DNA of 64,000 nt, taken from Cladorhizidae sp. MBARI D1340-BT2 (taxonomy: Eukaryota > Porifera > Demospongiae > Poecilosclerida > Cladorhizidae). The notes beneath the pieces were generated by a model, which had not been told where the DNA came from, searched no databases, and saw only the letters and a list, made by a program, of their open reading frames with translations. The position numbers were made by a program, and so were the translations under genes. Every line of letters starts with the position of its first letter. Position 1 is the first letter of the stretch. Shown here piece by piece: positions 10,851 to 23,109 of the stretch. The stretch is from positions 21,375,308 through 21,439,307 of the forward strand of contig JAQNBH010000010.1 in the NCBI GenBank assembly GCA_028752905.1. Direction: 5' to 3'.

Positions 10851-11274
10851 CCTTAGGAGAGAAAAGAATGTTAGTTTATAACATGAACTATTCTACAGCT
10901 CATGGATTTTGGCTATCAATAAGACAGTTGCTGGAGCATAGCAACCAACTGACATTACTGCACCATGAAACTGAATTATACAGCAGGTGTGATATGTGTA
11001 CAATTTAAAAATGTGTATATAATGTTACATCATACGTGGTTATGTGTGTGTTGATTAACTACATCCATTGAATATAAACTTTGTGTGTTACTTCTCACTT
11101 GCGTCCATCCGACCCACCCCTGATGTCTTTCTCTTGTCAGTCATTTACTTTCAGAAGTGAATCTTTCTCCCAGGCCTGATGAGAGAGTCTGTCAGCATTG
11201 CTATTTACTGGTGTTGGTCAGTGACTCAAAGTGAATTGGAAAGGTTATAGGCCCAATGCCCACCATGTTAGTCC

Positions 11275-11946
11275 TGTCAGTGAAACCTCTGACAGGTAGT
11301 TTCCTGGCTCCTGCAAACCACAAGATGAATGGGGAGAACGTGGCAAACCACACCAATGCAGAGAATGTGGCAAACCACACGGATGCAGAGAACGTCGTGG
11401 CAAACCTCACGGATGCAGAGAACGTGGCAAACCACATGGATGCAGAGAACGTGGCAAACCACATGGATGCAGAGAACGTGGCAAACCACACCAATGCAGA
11501 GAATGTGGGAAGATATCAACGATCGCGAGTTCGACCTCGGGAGGAGAACACAGATGACGAAACTCTTGCGAGGATTCGGGAGCAAGCTCTTGATAAGTTG
11601 CCACGAAGTCACCTTGTAGACAAGTGACGTCAAACTGAACAAGTAGCTCGTAATTATAAAAGGACTGAACTTTGTATACTATAGAGAGAGGGCGTTAAAA
11701 AGTGAGAGTTGTCTTTATTGAGTATGAATTGTTATTGAGTAAGAGCACTTGATTGATTCGTTATCCTTGGGATATATTAGCACTAGACTCTTGCTAATCA
11801 GCGACACGGCAAAGGTTGCTGTGTTTGTTGTTAGGTCTGAAGAGAGGTTCTAGCCAGGGAGGTTAGAAGAGGTTCAGGCGTCGGACCGGGAACTTGGATC
11901 TGGCAAGAGCAAAGCGCATCTTGGCCAGAAAGAAGTTTCGGTTACA
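11275..11946 (+). repeat. 5' LTR of the 11275-15042 element
   Basis: 672 bp, TG...CA. Its 5' part contains six units of a 27-bp repeat (GAGAACGTGGCAAACCACAC + GGATGCA), one unit being 30 bp. The 3' part (from about 11640) is unique and includes a TATAAAAG-like box (ATTATAAAAGG at about 11652), which may be the promoter for the genomic transcript. Confidence 0.88.
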
Positions 11947-12192
11947 TTGGTGGCAGCGGTGGGCTTCTCAAAGAGGAGTATCCCAAATTTCGGTTAGGTC
12001 AGGATCTAGTTGTAGGTCCTTAGCCGAGTAGCTATCTCAGTATACTGAGAACGGTTCGAGCATTGTGCTTACGGGACCTGAAAACCCACTCTGACCAGTT
12101 AGGCTTGTCGTTGTTTTGTTTGCATATTTAAGTTTTATTTATTATTAGTTGGCATTTTGCTGTCAACGACTCTTATTGTGTGTCTGTTGGAG

Positions 12193-12840
12193 ATGTCTCG
12201 ACCGGGAGAAGACCGCCAGTTGCGGAGCGATGATACACTAGAGACCCCCGAACGTCAAGAACAAGGGAAACTGGACAGATTCATGGATCGTTGGGTGGAG
12301 ATGGAACGGACCAAAGCTGAGAGGGTGGAAGAGCAAAGGCAGGAGGACCGGAGGCATGCAGCTGAACAACAGGATAGATGGATCCAAGCGCTGACTGAAG
12401 CCACCAGACCCCCTATACCTGCCCCAGTAGTAGTTCCCCCTCCCAGGCTGACCATGCAGAAGTTTGTCGAAAAGGTGGACGACATGGGTGCTTACCTGGA
12501 AACATTTGAAGTGACAGCGAAGGTTGGAGAGTGGCCTAGAGCACAATGGAGTGCCCACCTAAGAAGCTCATTGTCAGGACAAGGTCTGACCGCCGTGTCG
12601 AACCTATCTGCTCTAGACCAATTGAACTATGAAGTAGTCAAATGGACTCTCCTGGCGACTTACCACATCTCTGCAGACACTTATCGGAAGAAGACATTCG
12701 AATATCCTTTCGACTCCAGCAATTCCGACCTCTGGTTCAGTACGTACCGACAATCTTTCACTCAATGGATTGAATCGACGGGAAAGACAGCATTTAACAG
12801 CTGGAACAAGAGCGAGACCAGCCAGTCACACATACATTAG
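12193..12840 (+). CDS. Gag protein of the 11275-15042 LTR element, truncated
   Basis: The likely start is the ATG at 12193, giving MSRPGEDRQLRSDD; an upstream in-frame ATG at 12157 is preceded by hydrophobic, LTR-leader-like codons. The N-terminal third is charged and coiled-coil-like (RVEEQRQEDRRHAAEQQDRW). The middle, with FVEKVDDMGAYLETFEVTAK and the following W.AHLRSSLSGQ, is the capsid-like/SCAN-like gag fold of Ty3 relatives. The frame is cut soon after STYRQSFTQWIES, where a deletion joins it to the region upstream of integrase. No zinc knuckle remains. Confidence 0.75.
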   Translation: MSRPGEDRQLRSDDTLETPERQEQGKLDRFMDRWVEMERTKAERVEEQRQEDRRHAAEQQDRWIQALTEATRPPIPAPVVVPPPRLTMQKFVEKVDDMGAYLETFEVTAKVGEWPRAQWSAHLRSSLSGQGLTAVSNLSALDQLNYEVVKWTLLATYHISADTYRKKTFEYPFDSSNSDLWFSTYRQSFTQWIESTGKTAFNSWNKSETSQSHIH

Positions 12841-12842
12841 AC

Positions 12843-14436
12843 CCGGTTGACATTGTAAGTAAAGCGGAAGATGACCCAGAAGTGACTTCAGATGACCAAA
12901 GGATGGATTCTAGTGACATGAATCCGGAACTACTCGAGCCAAATGAGATAGGAGCAGAACAAGAACCAGATGACCCAGATCCTACACGTGACATCACGAA
13001 TGAAGAGCAAAATGTTTTTGAGACCATTTCAGCAGAGCAGCTGAAGCTGGCCCAACAGACGGATTCCACGTTGGAGAGGATTCGTGAAAAGGCAAGCGAG
13101 GAGAACAGCCCCTACTTTTGGAAGGATGGGATTCTGCTTCGGAAACCGTACCAGGACCAAGGGAAGGATCTGGTGGTTGTCCCGCAGTTGGCTCGGACCG
13201 AAGTGTTGCAGTTAGGGCACAACTCAATGGTGGCTGGACACTTCGGTCCAGAGAGAACATTGGAGGCGATTCGTCGGAGGATGGATTGGCCTGGCCTGGC
13301 AAGAGACGTAAGAGAATTATGTATGTCTTGTCCTGTGTGTCAGAAAGCAAAAACAGCTGTGTTAGCCAAAGCACCTTTATATCCCTTACCCATTTTCACC
13401 GAGCCTTTCCAACGCATAGCAATGGATATTTTTGGCCCTTTGAAGAAGTCTAAATCCGGTAACAAATATATCTTGGTTGCCATGGATTACACCACAAAGT
13501 GGCCAGAAGCCTATGCCTTGAGAAACAGCACTGCTGAAACTGTGGTGAATTGCCTAATAGATCTGACAGTCAGGGTAGGAGTTCCACAGGAGCTCTTAAC
13601 AGATAATGGGACAAATTTTATGTCGAAAGTAGTTAAACAATTTTGTGAGACTACGGGGGTACACCAGATTAGGACTTCCCCATACCACCCAGAAACGGAT
13701 GGTATGGTGGAACTTTTTAATTCTATATACCCTTAAAAGGCTTTTACGAAAACTGACACAAAGCAGCAAGGTTGAGTGGGATAAGTGCTTGCCTTTCATC
13801 ATGTGGGCTTACCGTGGTAGTGTGCATGCCACGACATGGTTTTCCCCTTATAAGTTACTGTTTGGCAGAGACATGAGAATGCCTATAGATGAACTTGTGA
13901 GATTCTGGAAAGGGAAGGAAGACCAGTGTGAGACAGATGTGACCGAGTACATTGAGGTCATGAGGTCTAACATAGAAGTTGTAAGAGACATTGCTCGAGA
14001 GAATGAGGAGAGAGAAAAGAAAAAGCAGAAGTTCCACCATGATAAGAGGGTAGTGGAAAGAAACTTTGAAGTGGGTGATTTTGTTCTAGTGTTTAGACCA
14101 ACCCAAAAGAGCAAAGTACTCAATGAATGGCAGGGGCCTTTTGCAGTTACAAAAAAAATCACAGAAGTGACGTACCAGATAGACACTGGAGCCTGTAGGA
14201 AGCGTCACAAGACGTTCCACGTAAATGCTATGAAGCTTTGGACTTCACCAGCCCCTGCAGTCTTCCTGACAGAGGAACAGGAAATAGACGACCCATTCGA
14301 GTTGAATGAGGTAGAAAAGTTACACACACTCTCTCTCTCTCAAAAACAAGCCACAGAGCTGGTACAGCAAACGCCAATGCTGATGAATTGTCTCGTGACC
14401 AGGGCTCACGATCAAAGGAAAAGGGAATGTCAGTGA
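12843..14436 (+). pseudogene. Integrase of the 11275-15042 LTR element, one frameshift
   Basis: The first frame (to 13736) has an acidic leader. It is followed by an HHCC zinc finger (H in LGHNSMVAGHFG; CMSCPVC) and the catalytic core: Asp in RIAMDIFGPL, Asp in LLTDNGTNFMS, Glu in PYHPETDGMVE. A frameshift at about 13715-13728 moves to the second frame, which carries the core end LKRLLRKL, the basic EEREKKKQKFHHDKRVVERN segment, and the C-terminal DNA-binding barrel (FEVGDFVLVFRPTQKSK). After the barrel comes a tail with KLHTLSLSQKQATELVQQ, which resembles linkers that lead into RT in elements with integrase placed first. RT itself is absent. Confidence 0.82.
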
Positions 14437-15042
14437 AACCTCTGACAGGTAGTTTCCTGGCTCCTGCAAACCACAAGATGAATGGGGAGAACGTGGCAAA
14501 CCACACCAATGCAGAGAACGTGGCAAACCACACGGATGCAGAGAACGTGGCAAACCACATGGATGCAGAGAACGTGGCAAACCACACCAATGCAGAGAAT
14601 GTGGGAAGATATCAACGATCGCGAGTTCGACCTCGGGAGGAGAACACAGATGACGAAACTCTTGCGAGGATTCGGGAGCAAGCTCTTGATAGGTTGCCAC
14701 GAAGTCACCTTGGAGACAAGTGACGTCAAACTGAACAAGTAGCTCGTAATTATAAAAGGACTGAACTTTGTATACTATAGAGAGAGGGCGTTAAAAAGTG
14801 AGAGTTGTCTTTATTGAGTATGAATTGTTATTGAGTAAGAGCACTTGATTGATTCGTTATCCTTGGGATATATTAGCACTAGACTCTTGCTAATCAGCGA
14901 CACGGCAAAGGTTGCTGTGTTTGTTGTTAGGTCTGAAGAGAGGTTCTAGCCAGGGAGGTTAGAAGAGGTTCAGGCGTCGGACCGGGAACTTGGATCTGGC
15001 AAGAGCAAAGCGCGTCTTGGCCAGAAAGAAGTTTCGGTTACA
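14428..15042 (+). repeat. 3' LTR of the 11275-15042 element
   Basis: 615 bp, nearly identical to the 5' LTR but with only four 27-bp repeat units. The 57-bp length difference is exactly two units plus the 3-bp insertion seen in one unit of the 5' LTR. It ends at ...GGTTACA, after which the sequence returns to the interrupted older gypsy RNase H. Confidence 0.88.
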
Positions 15043-15594
15043 CCTCCCCACACGTCCTTCATGGTCATGAGGTAGCGTAAAGAGCTGTGATCAGTTATCA
15101 CCTGAAAAGGCACTATTGTTATGTTCACTAAAAGTGTTTGATTCCATCCACCATGGCCAGACATTCCTTCTCCACTGTTGCATACTTTCGTTCTTTCATT
15201 TTCAACTTCCTCGAGTAAATTGCTATAGGTCGGTCACCATTCTCTTCACTTGCCTGGCTCAATCCCCATGTCTGAGGCATCTAACTGGAGGATATTCTTT
15301 GATATAATTGTCTGGTACATGGGCGATGGGGTCAGAAGCTAGGGCTAGCTTGAGTTTATCAAATGCATCTTGATGTTGCAATGTCCATCCTAGCTTGTCT
15401 GGGCATACTTTTTTGGTAAGGTCTATCAAAGGTGCAGCAATAGTTGCATAATTCGCTTGTATTACACTGTGGGGCCTATAAATGCCCAGATGTCCTTCTT
15501 TTTTCATGGTCGAACGAAATCTCGGATGGCCCCAATCTTGGCTTCTTCTGGTCTGTCCTGGTTTCTTCCCACTACATGATCCAAGTAAAGTCAC

Positions 15595-16830
15595 TCAGAC
15601 ACCTGTAAGTTTGGTCTCAATAGGTAACACCTACGTCCAAGTCCTTATATTATATCTCTGAAACCTAAACAGACATGACACTAGAAAAACAAACTTCCTC
15701 ATGGTCATGGCATGAAGAGTTTCATGTGGGCTTGATTTGTGACTATATAGTGCACATCAAGTAACTCTGGCTTAGTGTACGATTAATTCGATGAGATTGG
15801 TTAAAAGCAGTGTAATGGAGGTGCTTGATTTCATTAGAGAATCTGGCAAACTCCAGAGCCTTTCTTGAATTTGGGAATACACATTATTACTGGTTCATCT
15901 CGTATTTGCCACCCAAAAGTGATCCAGTGTGTACTTGAAATGTCAGAATTAAGGATTATGAAGCCTTATGATATGCACTTGTTGGCACATGATTGACAGT
16001 AACTATTCTGCGAACATCCATTAGCCAGAAGCTCGGCAAATCTTTCGGTAAACAGACAATTGCAGCAATTCTCTTGAGTTCTTAAAATAAATATTCTCGT
16101 CAACGTTTTGATCATGAAGTGCCTGTTATGACTGCCTGTAAATTAGTATGGATATCATGGCCTACTATGCTACATAAAAGAGGGGATCTCCTATATTGGG
16201 CACCCTATTTCATCACATCATAATAATAATTGATGTACCATATACTTCTAGGAATAGGAAACCCAGATAATATATATGGACATCTGTTACAGTGTTGTTT
16301 ATGCTATTCCACCATCACTGCACTGAATTTCTTAATAATGCATGCCATATGTATGGCTAGATATTTTTTTATCATTTTACTGTGGTATGTCGTGCACCAT
16401 CTGATTTGTTTGGTTTGGTCCCTCTGCATTGGTTTTTCAAGCGGGCACTGGTCAAAACACACCACAGTTATTATTACATCACTGGATTTGGTTGCGCGGT
16501 AACTTTTAATTACTAGATATGGAAGAAAAAAATTCTGCCACGGCGCAATATCGATTTGGTCTTAGCTTACCTCGTTGTCGCTGCTCTTCTGAAAGGTAGA
16601 ACATAATATTGTAATCTTGGAAGTTAAAACACTTCTCTCTTTATCTAACAGGTCTCTACTGCTCATCTATAATTATATATAACTCGAAGGAAAACGTTGG
16701 GACAAATATGAGTACCGTAGAATACGTACTCAGCGCCCATGGGCGCTCAACCACTCGCCTCTGGGGGGTGGGCGCTAGCTCCAGCATAATAATGGGCGGT
16801 TACTACAGCAACTCAGTTGTTGTCATTACC
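15595..16830. other. Unassigned AT-rich intergenic DNA
   Basis: About 1.2 kb between the older gypsy fragment and the inverted-repeat pair. Short frames (for example 16230-16502) are hydrophobic and lack domain signatures or splice context. I see no gene here. Confidence 0.5.
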
Positions 16831-17745
16831 CACCGGTGTCATGCCAAATTCTTCCCGTTGCCAAATTTGGCCTCTTTGACCTACAGCGCATGCGTCAACA
16901 CGGATTCGAGCGTAGTGGGAATAATATGGCATGTTCTCGAGCTAAATTCTTCCCGCCTGCTAAATTCTTCCCCATGTCATATTTCCCCTTTGCACTTAAT
17001 GATTTATTGAGCATTATTTCAATTCCAGCATATTTCTGCAGGGTAAATCTACAATGTAAAAATTTAGATATTTCCAAAAAACATTTTTAATAAACTTTGT
17101 CAGAGTATAAGATTAATTCAGGTCTACTGATGGAATTATTATAGAACCTACTCCTTAACTCCTTACCATTGGGTATCTAAACTAAAATTAGTAGCTAATG
17201 ATAATTATTAGCAATTCTTTTATGTATATCTAGGGGGATCTGGTGGTTCTCCCCCAGGAAATTTTACACTCTCAGATATCAATTCTGGAGCCTTCTAGAC
17301 CAAAATTGCATGTGTGTCCTGCGCATAAGCGAGAAGTATAACGATTGGATGATTGAAGGAGGGCCTATGTCTGCACCCTTGATGGGTGGGTGTAAAAGGA
17401 GAATATTCACTACTATAGGTGCCATGCTTGATGTAATGCTCCACCTTCCTTAAATGTACTCCACAGTTTCTCTGTTCGCTCCATCTGCAAATGCAGCCAA
17501 AAGTTGATACACAGGTAGCTAAGCAATCAACACTGTCAAAAAAATTGATACACAGGTAGCTAGATATATAGCTAGGAGCAATCAACATGTTGATGAGTAA
17601 CGCACGCTAGGAGAAATCCAGGAGGATAAATTTGGCAAGCACGCTGTCAAACTAACGGCAGGAGAAAACCCGTATCTGCGCATGCGCAGTAAGTAAAAGA
17701 GGACAAATTTGGCTAGGGAAGGATTTGGCATGACACCGGAACCAA
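16831..17745. repeat. Inverted-repeat pair, possible non-autonomous element
   Basis: The segment at 16831-16910, with CACCGGTGTCATGCCAAATT then CTTCCC and GCCAAATTTG, recurs in reverse complement at about 17640-17745. There it reads CGGTGTCATGCCAAATCCTT and CCCTAGCCAAATTTG. The arms are roughly 75-100 bp and imperfect, separated by about 730 bp of DNA without a clear gene. This arrangement fits a decayed MITE-like element. No target duplication was identified. Confidence 0.5.
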
Positions 17746-17787
17746 TAATTTGCACACGGTCTTGGGGCGCGGTGCACTCACGCAATA

Positions 17788-19185
17788 CAGTGGTCCCTCC
17801 GTATTAAGATCCTCCCAAGTAAGACCACCTCCATTATAAGACCACTTTTGCTTGCTCCCGGTTGGCTGGCTTTATTTTGCCCCTCCCAAGTAAGACCCTC
17901 TAAGATAAGTCCACCTCTCTTAATAAGACTACTTGGCTGGGTCAATATCCTCCCAAATAAGACCAAGCACCCAAGAATACATTGAATTTTTTAATTTTTT
18001 TTAAGATCTACCTGCCATTAACTGTGAAAGATCAGGAACTGGTACATATTTACATCTGCATTGATCCAAAGAGGGACCTCGGCATCGAGTATGAGGCACA
18101 GGTCAAGGTGTGGGATGAGCGCTCCCATCTGGGAGCAGTGGCTCAAGCGCACCAACAATAAGATGCTTGCCAAGGGCCGGAAGATCATCATCTTCATTGA
18201 CAACTGCTCAGCGCACTCAGATATCAACCTCAGAAACCTCAAGTTGGTCTTCCTGCCCGCCAACACCACCTCCAAGCTTCAGCCTATGGATGCTGGCACC
18301 ATCCAGGCCATGAATCTGGTCTACCGGAAGCAGATGATCCACTACATTCTCCGGCTCATGGACGACGCTGTGAATGCTTATTGTGGTTGCACTGAGCAAA
18401 TTAGCTCGCTTGTCAAGAAGGTGGACCTTCTGATGGCGATCCGCTGGCTCAAGAAGGCCTGGGGTGACCTCCACTTGTCCACCATCAAGAAGTGCTTTAA
18501 GAAGTGTGCCTTCATTACCACCACTGCCCCTGCTGCTGAGGTCGAGGAGCTCACCATCTCTGCTGAGGATACGGTTATCAATGCACAGCTGCCGGAGGGT
18601 GTGACACTGGAGTGCTACGCCAACATCGACAGCAAGGTGCACACCAGTGAGGACCACTATAACCCTGCCTCAACCACGCCCTCACCACCCCTGCTGACTG
18701 CTCCCCTGAGGAGCCTGAGTCAGATGATGAGGAGGATGTCCCCATGCCCACTCCTGTGACTGTGTCAGAGGTGTTCGAGGTGGTGTGCAAGCTGCGTGAC
18801 TTTGCCACTCATCGAGGCAACCCAAGCTTGTGGCATGTGCTGATTCTATCGAGCAGATGGTCATCCAGAACAGGATGGAGCGGACTGTCCAGTCCAGTAT
18901 CTCAGACTTTCTGTGTCCTAAGTACACTGCATGAATCTAATGTCCAATACATATATCTGTACAATGATAACCAATGTCTTTCTCAAGACACACCCATAAT
19001 TCCAAATGAGAATACAGTATCTTGTTTGGGGAACTTGCAGTTGGTTTAATATTATGAATGCTTGTACACTACACAATAAAATATATTGAGAAATGCTTTG
19101 TGAGACCCCTGGAGCGATATTCCCAAGTAAGACCACCTCTCTAATAAGACCAGTTGGGAGTGCTCCCTGAGTGGTCTTAATAGAA
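17788..19185 (+). mobile_element. Tigger/pogo-like (Tc1-mariner) transposon, internally deleted
   Basis: The left end, TA then CAGTGGTCCCTCCGTATTAAG, is the typical pogo/Tigger terminus next to a TA target. It is followed by repeated CCTCCCAAGTAAGACCACCT motifs. The right region, 19110-19180, carries the same motif with AGTGGTCTTAATA at the edge, but its last bases are decayed. The interior encodes a partial DDE transposase. The coding part is GC-richer than the surroundings. Confidence 0.75.
18061..18925 (+). pseudogene. Tigger-type DDE transposase, N-terminus missing
   Basis: The frame 18061-18759 encodes PIWEQWLKRTNNKM, then GRKIIIFIDNCSAH (second catalytic Asp) and LPANTTSKLQPMDAGTIQ (third Asp), then the basic YRKQM block. 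This is the conserved DDE_1 core of Tigger/jerky-type transposases. The N-terminal DNA-binding helix-turn-helix domains and the first Asp are lacking. The conserved C-terminus (VIQNRMERTVQSSISDFLCP) lies in another frame after about 18740. At least two frame changes are present, so it is inactive. Confidence 0.8.
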
Positions 19186-19289
19186 AGAGAAATTGTCTTG
19201 GGAGAAGTTGGCAGGCGTATGCACTGAGATCTCGTTCTGGTATAGTGCATGCAGGCAGTACATATTTTGCCAACCCATATCATAATGAT

Positions 19290-20548
<1,259 letters not shown>

Positions 20549-20559
20549 TATGTAGTCTT

Positions 20560-21069
20560 GGGATGGCTATATAGTCCTACTATAGTTTCATGCTAATGCA
20601 ATCATCAGGGACATGAGCAACTGAGGGTGTGGGGCAGGCAAGTGGGGTGATGCTGGATGGGATAGGTTAATGAATGTGATAATTCAAATCCTCTTGAGGA
20701 GTAACTTGTTCTTGTGCCTACAATTTGAAAGGAATTCTGATTGCTTGTTCAATGATGTTTGGCTGTCGGAGTAGATGATGTGGAATTTTATGCATTGATG
20801 AAAAATTCCTCATCATCTACTCCGACAGCCAAACATCTTTGAACAAGCGATCAGAATTCCTTACAAAGTGTAGCACACAAGAACAAGTTTCTCCTGAAGA
20901 GCATTTGAATTATCACATTCATCAACACCCATTCATTAACGCCCATCCATGGACTTGCATCACCCAACTTGCCTGCCCCATCTCATATATGCTGCTCACT
21001 TGCCACCTCAGTTGCTCATTGTCCCTGATGATTGCACTAGCATGAAACGATAGTAGGACTAGCCATCCC
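20560..21069. repeat. Long imperfect palindrome (hairpin), arms about 235 and 270 bp
   Basis: The left arm (20560-20793) and the right arm (20798-21069) are reverse complements along nearly their whole length and meet at an ATGCATTG loop. Anchors: GGATGGCT at 20561 pairs with AGCCATCC at 21061; GGCTGTCGGAGTAGATGATG at 20761 pairs with CATCATCTACTCCGACAGCC at 20811. The length difference comes from short insertions in the right arm near 20960-21010. It lies between two hAT relics. A foldback element or an inverted duplication is likely. Confidence 0.85.
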
Positions 21070-21282
21070 GATACTTTTCTATCATTACTATTAACAGTGG
21101 GGTAGGAAGGAAAAAATATTGGGGGGGCAGATCCTGATCCGAGATAGTTAGTTATATGCAACATGTTTGAAGATTCTTTATAATTATAGTATATAATAAT
21201 TATTCATAAATGTCCAAAATAGTTTATACGTGTTTCATTAGTTTCAATAAATTCTTTCATAATGCTGTTCAGATCAAGTGCA

Positions 21283-22821
21283 TCAGTTCTGTCCCGATGT
21301 ATGTTGAGCATCATGCAATGATTTAAGCGTTGCTACATCATCGAATTTCTCAGGTAGGTTTTGATACGCTTTAAGAGAAGAAAAGTTGCGCTCTGCTGAA
21401 GCTGTAGTGACTGGAATGGTTAGATATAGCTTAAGTAGCTTATACACTTCTGTAATAATTTTTTTCAAACTGGGTTGCTTGTTAAAAACATCACAAATGG
21501 CTTGTATTCGTGTCACTTCTCTAACTGGAATTCCATCCATATTTACAGATTTGATGGCATCTGGAAGGAGCTGAAGGTGTAGCCTTAACTTCTGCATGTC
21601 AATATCCCTTTGGTAAAGATCAACAATTTCATCAGACAGAGTTACTGGTTTGCCATGAGCACTATCAATCAGCAGAGTCTCGATGCTTCTCACAAAGAGA
21701 AAATTCTTCTGTGTGAACCATTTTTCGAGATCTCCTTTTATGCTATCGATTACTTCAAAATACTCTTTTCTGTAAAGGTACTCTATAGAACTAAAAGCAT
21801 GCTCCTCTGACCAATCATTTAATCTCCTTGGAAATCGTCGTTGCCTAGGTAATACTGGTTCATCACACTTGTCTCTTGCTTCTTCTTTGACAGCCTCAAA
21901 AAATGTTTTGAACATTTCATCATTTCTGTACTTGGTCAGAGCGTGAATGGTGACAGCAAAGCAATCATCAACAGTAGTATTTACTCCTTGGAGTGTAACT
22001 GACAACTGTTCTGTAATACTAAAAATTAGTATAGAAAGCTTCAAGCCAAAGTAGGTTTTATATTTGTCCATAAGTGCTATTATACCACTAGCTCGCCTAG
22101 AGCAGTCATCTGAACCATGTGAGGATGCTTCCATAGTTACTTGAAGTGACTCATAATTATCAAGAATTGCTTGCATTGCTCCAGTGCGGACTGTCCACCT
22201 AGTTGGGCAAAGACTGCGAATTCCTGATTTAGGTGAGCCTTCTTGCTGCCTTTGAACTTTTTCAAATACTACTTGCCTCTTTGGTGAATATTTTATCAAT
22301 TGGATGACTTCCATAGCAAAATTTAAGGCTTCCTTTATACACTTGCTATTTCTGGCAACATCTTGTACACACAAATTGACACAGTGAGCAAGACAGTGCA
22401 CATAAATAGCAGACCTGTTTCCATCTTGAAATCGTCTGGCAACACCACTAATATGACCCTGAAAATTCCTTGCTGCGTCATATCCCGGATCCCTGCAAAG
22501 CTCAAAAGGAATGCCTAAAGAAAGTAAGCAATGTTTCAGTGACAAGAAGATACATTCAGCTGTAGTGGCATCAACTTGAATGAGGCCAAAGAAATCCTCA
22601 TTAATCTCATAATTTTCTGACGCCCATCGCAGAGTAATAACAAGCTGTTCACGATTGGAAACATCCCTAGTTTCGTCGGCCAAGAGCGAAAACCACCGCT
22701 GAGGAAGTAAATCGACAATCATTGAACGTAACACTTTATGAGCCATTAGCTGAATAATTTCATTAATTATTTCTGGGGACTGATATTTTTTGGCTTCTAC
22801 CCAAGCTTTTTCATCGAGCAC
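21283..22821 (-). pseudogene. hAT transposase, ZMYM1-like/DUF4371 type, long near-intact frame
   Basis: The 512-codon frame holds the catalytic core. Recognisable parts are RWFSLLADETRDVSNREQL (first Asp), CRDPGYDAARNFQGHISG (second Asp region), YVHCLAHCVNLCVQD, SLCPTRWTVRTGAM, and at the C-terminus LYLTIPVTTASAERNFSSLK, the hAT dimerisation helix. The final 25 or so residues are altered by a frameshift or stop before 21283. The N-terminal TTF zinc finger lies upstream in separate frames (23110-23484). It is the best-preserved hAT protein in the window, but probably not functional as it stands. Confidence 0.85.
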
Positions 22822-23109
22822 CTGTGTTATAACCTTGTTTAATACCCTAAGGTTATAGTTCTTTCACTCTTCAACGACCGTGAAAGTCCTTAATCAACTA
22901 GTAAACTAACAACCGAAGACAACAGACATTATAAGAAGACATCTTGATTTCACTATCTGTGCAACACACGTGACACACTAAAAACGTTTATTTAGAGTCC
23001 GGACTATTGAATAATGTCATACAATTCACTTAATTATAACAACCTGCTTGAGCATAACAGTCAAATTAGAGCCACCAGCATGGTCATTTCTGACAGAAAT
23101 ACCTTGTCG

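Larger units (their letters stand above)
11275..15042 (+). mobile_element. Complete LTR retrotransposon with internally deleted pol (no RT)
   Basis: Direct repeats 11275-11946 (672 bp) and 14428-15042 (615 bp) both begin TGTCAGTGAAACC and end GTTTCGGTTACA, that is TG...CA. TTGGTGGCAGCGGTGGG directly follows the 5' LTR at the primer-binding position. A polypurine tract, AAAGGAAAAGGGAA, directly precedes the 3' LTR. Internal DNA encodes gag and integrase, but no protease, RT or RNase H could be found. The element therefore has the cis signals of a mobile element but would depend on enzymes from relatives. Confidence 0.88.
11090..15594 (-). pseudogene. Older gypsy RNase H fragment split by a later LTR element
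   Basis: Two minus-strand pieces, 15594-15043 and 11274-11090, together encode an RT-end/RNase H region. The first contains DKLGWTLQHQDAFDKLKLAL and ends near VITDHSSLRYLMTMKD. The second resumes with LTWWALGL.PFQFTLSH and ends with a NADRLSHQAW block, the usual end of RNase H. The intervening 11275-15042 is a separate LTR element in plus orientation. A clean target duplication was not found. Internal stops show that this copy is long dead. Confidence 0.7.

Noticed and set aside
11201..11642. Repetitive frames such as MWFATFSAS or NVANHTDAE repeats, seen again at 14228-14742
   Set aside because: They fall in the LTR minisatellite (27-bp unit), are open on several frames at once, and differ in unit number between the two LTRs; not protein genes.
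13118..13453. Alternative frames over the integrase (also 12794-13069 and 12994-13374 on the minus strand)
   Set aside because: They overlap a frame with the full HHCC and DDE integrase signature, so they are shadows.
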